64,000 bases of DNA, taken from assembly GCA_019614645.1 (NCBI GenBank), contig JABWDB010000004.1, positions 20,026,001 to 20,090,000 on the forward strand. Direction: 5' to 3'. Position numbers and translations under genes: made by a program. The DNA comes from Stratiolaelaps scimitus. Taxonomy: Eukaryota; Arthropoda; Arachnida; Mesostigmata; Laelapidae. Below, one piece after another: positions 59,211 to 64,000 of this stretch. The stretch's first letter is position 1, and each line of letters opens with the position of its first letter. The notes under the pieces were generated by a model. It was not told the DNA's origin, ran no database searches, and saw nothing but the letters and a program-made list of their open reading frames with translations.

Positions 59211-60640
59211 TTTTCAATACGTCCGCACGTATATTACGACATCAGACGCAGCCGAGGATTCGGCGGGACGTCGGCGGGAGTTCGCACGCGAGGAAGGGCG
59301 CAGGCATTTGTTTTTTTCTCTAGGATGACTCGACACCGCGTCGACTTTGCCTGTCGGTGCGGTCGGACCACCTTTGTAAGGGAAGGCTGACCCCTTTATA
59401 CTACCACGCGGACTCTGTACCATCGCTTGCTCGCTATTTCCTTTCCTCACGCCCTCCGTTCGACTACTATATGAGGAAACTACAGCGTGAAAAAGGAGCG
59501 ACCGGAGGAGATCTTCTGGCCTTCGCTTTTCATCGCTCGCACCCTCGTCCTATGGTCGGCCTCAACAGCGAAATGTCCATCCATTCCTTTCGTGCCGAAG
59601 TGTTCGTGCGTTCGGTGCTCGAGGTTCGAGGGCGGCCCAGGCGGCGCTGTGCTCTGCTCTAAAGACGGGAAAGGACTCGAGGCAACACGGGTTATGGCAA
59701 TGAGGGGCAAGGGGAAACCTCATTAAGGCACGCGCGTGAATTATGGCGACGGAATACATCTCCTCCTTCCCTCTTTTCGTGCCTTACGTCCTTCTCGTCC
59801 TATATGACCCTCCAAACCCTCTTTATCCCCAAACCTTACGGCGTCTCGCCCGCTCTTCTAACCCAAACTCGTCCAGTCTTAGCTCCTCTTCTTCAGTGAT
59901 AATCAGGAGCAGCATTAGGGCTAGCGAGGGCTAAGGGGCCAGCGCTGGGCGGCGAGCCGCGCTGCTCTCTGTGCCGCTGGCAGCGAAGAAGGACTGCAAG
60001 TAGAGTCTGTAAAGCGCACGGCCAGGGGCCAGGAAGCCGCCGAGCGCTGTTGGCAGATACGGACGAACGTAGCTCCCGTCGTAGCAAACACGATGCGGCC
60101 TATGTGCGCCGCCACGCGTTGCGGAGAATGCAGATGCTAAAGGAACAGGTTTAAAGGGAGGCTGCTAAGCGGCGTAGGAAGAGCACGAAGGGCTGATGGG
60201 TTCAGCAGGAACGAAGAGCTGGTGATGGGAAAGTTAGAAGGACACCTCCGCCCTAGACCGTTCTCGACTCCGTAAGACGGATACCGAATGCATGACTTCG
60301 ATGGAAGTCGAAGGACGACGACGGTCGCAGCGACAATCTTCCTTCGTGTCGTAACCTTAGTAGGGTGTCTCAAGAACATAGGATAGGAGAAGGAGAGAGG
60401 GGGGGAGAGATTTCGAGACGTTCGAACTGCGGCGTCTGTCGTCAAGCCAATAGCCGGTGCAGCTGCGGCGCCACACGACCGAATAGAGGACGGGAATACT
60501 AGACAATAATGTTATATTCCAAGAACTACTGAAAACTAGGTATGCTAATAAGTTTATCACGTGGTGGATTGGCATAGGCGACCGATCATGCTGTTTCCTG
60601 TGATCTACTTTTCTCGGGAACGCATGCAATAATGAGAATA
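59210..60640. other. GC-rich island without a supported gene
   Basis: Short frames (60-102 codons) overlap on both strands throughout. The plus strand near 60400 carries a GA/G-rich run. No splice-supported exon is evident. Confidence 0.4.
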
Positions 60641-61004
60641 GTGTCCAAGGGGTACGTGGAACCTCAGATAGAAAAACCGGCCGCTCATTGGAATCATCCC
60701 GACGGCTAAGTCAGTGCTGCCAGTCCGTGTTGCAATTAATTATGATTTATAAATATTTCAATTATAATCAGTACACAGATATTGAAATTTTTCACACTCC
60801 ACCATTAACACGGCTGGCGAGTATAAATTTGGTAAAAAATACACATTTGCCACACTATTCAATATCGCGCATCTGTTATCTCCGAAATAGACTATGATAA
60901 ACCTTAGGCCACCATATATTTTTTTTCATTTTTTTACACTGAAGGTGTTGTTACTTGCGCCATATCTCAGAACCACTTTTGTATTACTTCAAACTCCGTA
61001 TGTG

Positions 61005-61075
61005 TTCTGTAGGATTCGAACCGGATAATCCAGAGTTCCAAGTCCTTTGTGCCACCCTCACGCCATCGCGCTCAA
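61005..61075 (-). other. tRNA-like relic with A and B boxes (possible SINE head)
   Basis: On the minus strand GGTTCGAATCC (61022-61012) is a perfect Pol III B box. About 32 bases upstream, TGGCGTGAGGGTGGC (61065-61051) resembles an A box with one extra base. The spacing fits a tRNA. The stem beside the B box does not pair well beyond two bases, and no acceptor stem is evident, so a working tRNA is unlikely. A decayed tRNA or the 5' end of a SINE is more likely. It is the only such copy seen here. Confidence 0.35.
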
Positions 61076-62019
61076 CTATGCCTGGTAGCAGTCCTTGTAA
61101 TGAATGATTTATTTTTCTGCCCCCGAAATAAGAGTCGTTAAAATTGCAACTCGTGTCTGCATGTGGAATCTAGAAATCAGCTGGGAACATTTCCAGGGCA
61201 CAGCCGTTTTATATTTTACATTGCGTACTCAATGGGCTCAAATGTTTAGGTATCGTCTGAGTTGTAGATTAGTTGATCGATCTAAATTTCATGCATATTA
61301 AATGAGATGGTTACCTCTAAATCTGTCAACAATCAACATGGGTTTCATTCCGGCCCTTGCTGGTTCCTCGTCATTCTCCATAGATTCGTTTGCGCGTGTT
61401 AACAAAAGTGTAGAAGTATGGAAGGTCGTACGGTACAGGGCTCATGACCTCGATACCTCGTCGCAGACATTCAGTCATGACATTATTAGCGCCCGAGAGG
61501 CCATATGAGTGGATTGATCAGAGATGACTAGAGTGTCGATCATCATTATTGAATATAATTACTATAATGCGACCAACAAGCCGGCCTGTTCCAGCTACGT
61601 GATCCAGCCCACTTCCGCTTACTCATCTCCGACTAAAGCTGATGATGAGCGACGGGATTTGTTCCTTCATCCCCGGCGTGCCTCTATCGTCGACATAATT
61701 ATTTTTATCAGAGGAGAAAATTTTCTTCAAACTCACGGACACCACTAGAGACATTCCAATCTCCGTAGAACATGGACCGATCCAGTACAGGGTTGACGTG
61801 GATGACAAAACGACCCTACCTTCTAAAACAATCCTCTGTTGAGAGTCTATAATTTCCACCGTTTGTCAACTACATTGCCTTCGTCTGCCAACAAACACCC
61901 ACAGCGAAGCACTGTCCTATCGTTATAGTCCTGAATGAATCTATGCGACCTTATCATAGACGGTCTACTACGTATCATAGACGGTACCATCTATATCACC
62001 GAGTGGCAGTGACACACAA

Positions 62020-63020
62020 CAGTAGCCATGCCTTCTGACGTTGTCCAATGCTGGCATACGCCAGGTACACGATCGCATGTGTTGTCTGACAGGAGTTCTC
62101 GCAACGAGGTCCGCCTTTACCCCCTCACAGCATGACGCCGTTTGCATCTCGCTGCGGCGTCCTGTTCCTTCTCGTTGTCGTTGCCTTGACGGTTCGGCCT
62201 TACTGCGAGGAAAAAAAATAAGGAGAAATATGAAAGGAGTCGAAAAGGCAGCGACGGAAGAAGGCAGCAGAGCTTAGAAAGAGACGAAGAAAAGTGGACG
62301 ACAGTGGAGAAAAATCACAGCAGGCAAAAAAAAGCCACCAGATGGTTCGTCGTCGTCTGCTTCGGCGATGCCGACACTGTCCGCTATCCTCAGTCTGCTG
62401 TCCTCAGTTCGCTGTCCGGAACGGCCGAATCCAACGTACAAGTGGGGAAGAAGGGGCCGGTGGGATGAGTCGTGGGTCCCAACCGATTGGGGCGCCTCCC
62501 TGCCTGGTGGCCAGCAGCCGAATGAATAGGGAACAATACGCTGAAGAAGGCACGGCGAATGAGCAGCGAACGGCACAGAGGACATCGTCGGACGGCGACC
62601 CAACAGGGAGAGGACTAGCGATCCACCGGCAATACTGTTGCTGCCGTTTGCGCGGCGGCCCCAGCTCGCACGGCCCACTCCAACCCATGCGTAGCGCGGG
62701 CCACCCCACACGATGCCGACAAGCACACGTAGCAAGGGAATGAGATGGAGATGCCGGAAAGCCGGAAAGAGAAGGAACTTTGAAAGAAGCGCTGGGAGAG
62801 AGAGAGAGCAGCACAGGGGTTGGACAAGGGAACAGATCGAGACAGGAGAGAGAGAGAGAGAGAGAGATCAGAAAGCCGACGCGGATTGCAGATATTCCAA
62901 TCCGGCTTTTACCACTGACGGTCAAATCAGAAAAGACAGCAGCCGCCGAAACATCAGGCAGACAGACGATCAGAACGAGCACCATGTATGGGCCTCGGAC
63001 TTGATCTCGCTGTAGACTGC
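62020..63020. other. GC-rich island with GA tracts and overlapping frames
   Basis: Minus frames at 62274-62735 (153 codons) and 62404-62985 (193 codons) and the plus frame at 62294-62743 (149 codons) overlap. The plus strand is purine-rich, so its translations look charged by composition alone. No domain is recognisable. Confidence 0.35.
62846..62868 (+). repeat. (GA)11 microsatellite
   Basis: Pure GA run. A shorter one lies at about 62797-62808. Confidence 0.9.
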
Positions 63021-63107
63021 TGTCCGCTCTCGCTTCTCAAAATCAGTGAGCGCTCCCGGCTGTTGGGCTGAGGGCTTTGGTTTATTGGATTTAGCGATAG
63101 CGCCTAG

Positions 63108-63115
<8 letters not shown>

Positions 63116-63145
<30 letters not shown>
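63116..63145 (+). repeat. (AT)15 microsatellite
   Basis: Pure AT run, preceded by further AT-rich sequence. Confidence 0.92.
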
Positions 63146-63147
<2 letters not shown>

Positions 63148-63284
63148 TGGAACGATCGTACCGCCGGTATTTCGCACTATAGCTGTTTAGCATTTAAAGG
63201 TCAGGCCGATGTATGTATGGATGTACGTGCTGTTATATAGCGACCTCGTCAATCGGTTGATTATACATACGGAATTTTTGCAAG

Positions 63285-63305
63285 TATATATATATATATA
63301 TATAT
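63285..63305 (+). repeat. (TA)10 microsatellite
   Basis: Pure TA run followed by TGCATGCA. Confidence 0.9.
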
Positions 63306-63459
63306 GCATGCAACACGAAGAATACGTCGCATAGCATTAGGATAAATATATGCCTTGCTAAACCCTAATATATACATTCCGTGCGGTATTAACCTCAACG
63401 AACAAGATAATGTTATGATTTTCGACTCCAACATCCAGGTGCGAACATACCACACGAGA

Positions 63460-64000
63460 TTGCATCGTACTGTATCATTTTCCCGTGGGTACTACGTTAA
63501 TCATGCCGTTTTTTTTTTCTATTTGTAACTAAGCAGTATGTATAATTATCTAGGATATATGCGATTTCGATCACCGGTCTTTGGCCACCAAATCGGATAG
63601 CGACGCTGCGTATACGTCGTAAACAGCACTCCGATAAGATACGTGTGTTGAATATGCTGTCAATGTATGGACCTGTCATCAAAACAAGTTTTGATTTAGC
63701 CAAGTCTCTGCCTCGCCCCCGCTATGCCGGCTTGTATCATCTTCGAAATGCATAGGTAATGTGCGCATTTTAGCATGTTCAATTGACCCGTGGTGGTGGA
63801 GCCCGCTCGGAATTCGTAATGAGTAACATCGTCCACCCTCAACGATGTCCGGAACGATCAAACACGATGGCTCGTCACACAACAGGTAGTGAATTGCGTT
63901 AGGCTTGCACAGGTCATATTTGGATACAGGAAGAAGGTATGTGCAGGCATGCGATGCGAGAGCATGCGTTACCGTAATGCACGAAATGAGGTTTAGATTT
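63460..64000. other. Spacer, nothing supported
   Basis: Short minus frames only (60-68 codons). No repeats apart from a T10 run near 63510. Confidence 0.5.

Noticed and set aside
59724..59741. Sequence resembling mature miR-124 (TAAGGCACGCG then GTGAAT)
   Set aside because: It needs one inserted base, and the upstream sequence cannot fold into the required hairpin. Only an unrelated 7-bp stem is present.
1..64000. Bacterial, phage or plasmid origin with operons
   Set aside because: No long non-overlapping frames, no ribosome binding site pattern and abundant microsatellites. The window reads as nuclear animal DNA.

Overview
This window looks like nuclear DNA from an animal, most likely an arthropod. 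A mite or tick would fit, but nothing seen fixes the species. The evidence is indirect. CpG is common, so there is no vertebrate-type methylation decay. AT-rich stretches alternate with short GC-rich islands. Simple repeats are dense: many (TA)n, several (GA/CT)n, and CAG/GTT/GCC triplets. No continuous long gene is present. There are no operons, Shine-Dalgarno spacing, rRNA genes or CRISPR arrays. The longest open frame has 279 codons, and most open frames overlap others on both strands. That is what introns and spacers of a low-density, intron-rich genome look like.

One protein-level family match is recognisable by eye. On the minus strand at about 43500-43875 there is a decayed piece of a non-LTR retrotransposon (R1/LOA/Jockey type, the part after the reverse transcriptase). 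It has an in-frame stop and a near-perfect 47-nt hairpin at 43665-43711. A tRNA-like relic with A and B boxes lies at 61005-61075 on the minus strand and may be a SINE head or dead tRNA.

All coding calls are candidate exons with low confidence. They rest on start context, splice-site quality, frame and composition, not on recognised families. The more interesting ones are a minus-strand poly-Gln region (8480-9182), a first exon with poly-Ala ending exactly at GAG|GTAAGC (29854-29964, plus), a poly-Ala/poly-Asn exon ending at GAG|GTAACT (44464-44574, plus), a plus-strand exon opening after a strong branchpoint and acceptor (47901-48338), and a plus-strand exon with a membrane segment (21515-21810).

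Layout. 0-7.9 kb is mostly spacer, with islands at 0.7-1.2, 1.9-2.7 and 5.9-6.3 kb. 8-11 kb is a triplet-rich island. 11.5-17 kb is spacer with one long G tract. 17.4-19.1 kb is an island with purine/pyrimidine tracts. 20.3-26.4 kb has several islands. 26.4-29 kb is AT-rich spacer. 29.3-30.3 kb is a GC-rich island with a candidate first exon. 30.4-33 kb has AT triplets and spacer. 33-35.6 kb is an island. 35.6-42.3 kb is mixed, mostly spacer. 42.3-44.9 kb is a triplet-rich island plus the retrotransposon relic. 45-47.8 kb is spacer with one island. 47.8-53.9 kb is mostly GC-rich. 54-56 kb is AT-rich. 56.1-60.5 kb and 62-63 kb are islands separated by AT-rich DNA. I cannot show that any two candidate exons belong to one transcript, so no pathway or joint function is proposed.
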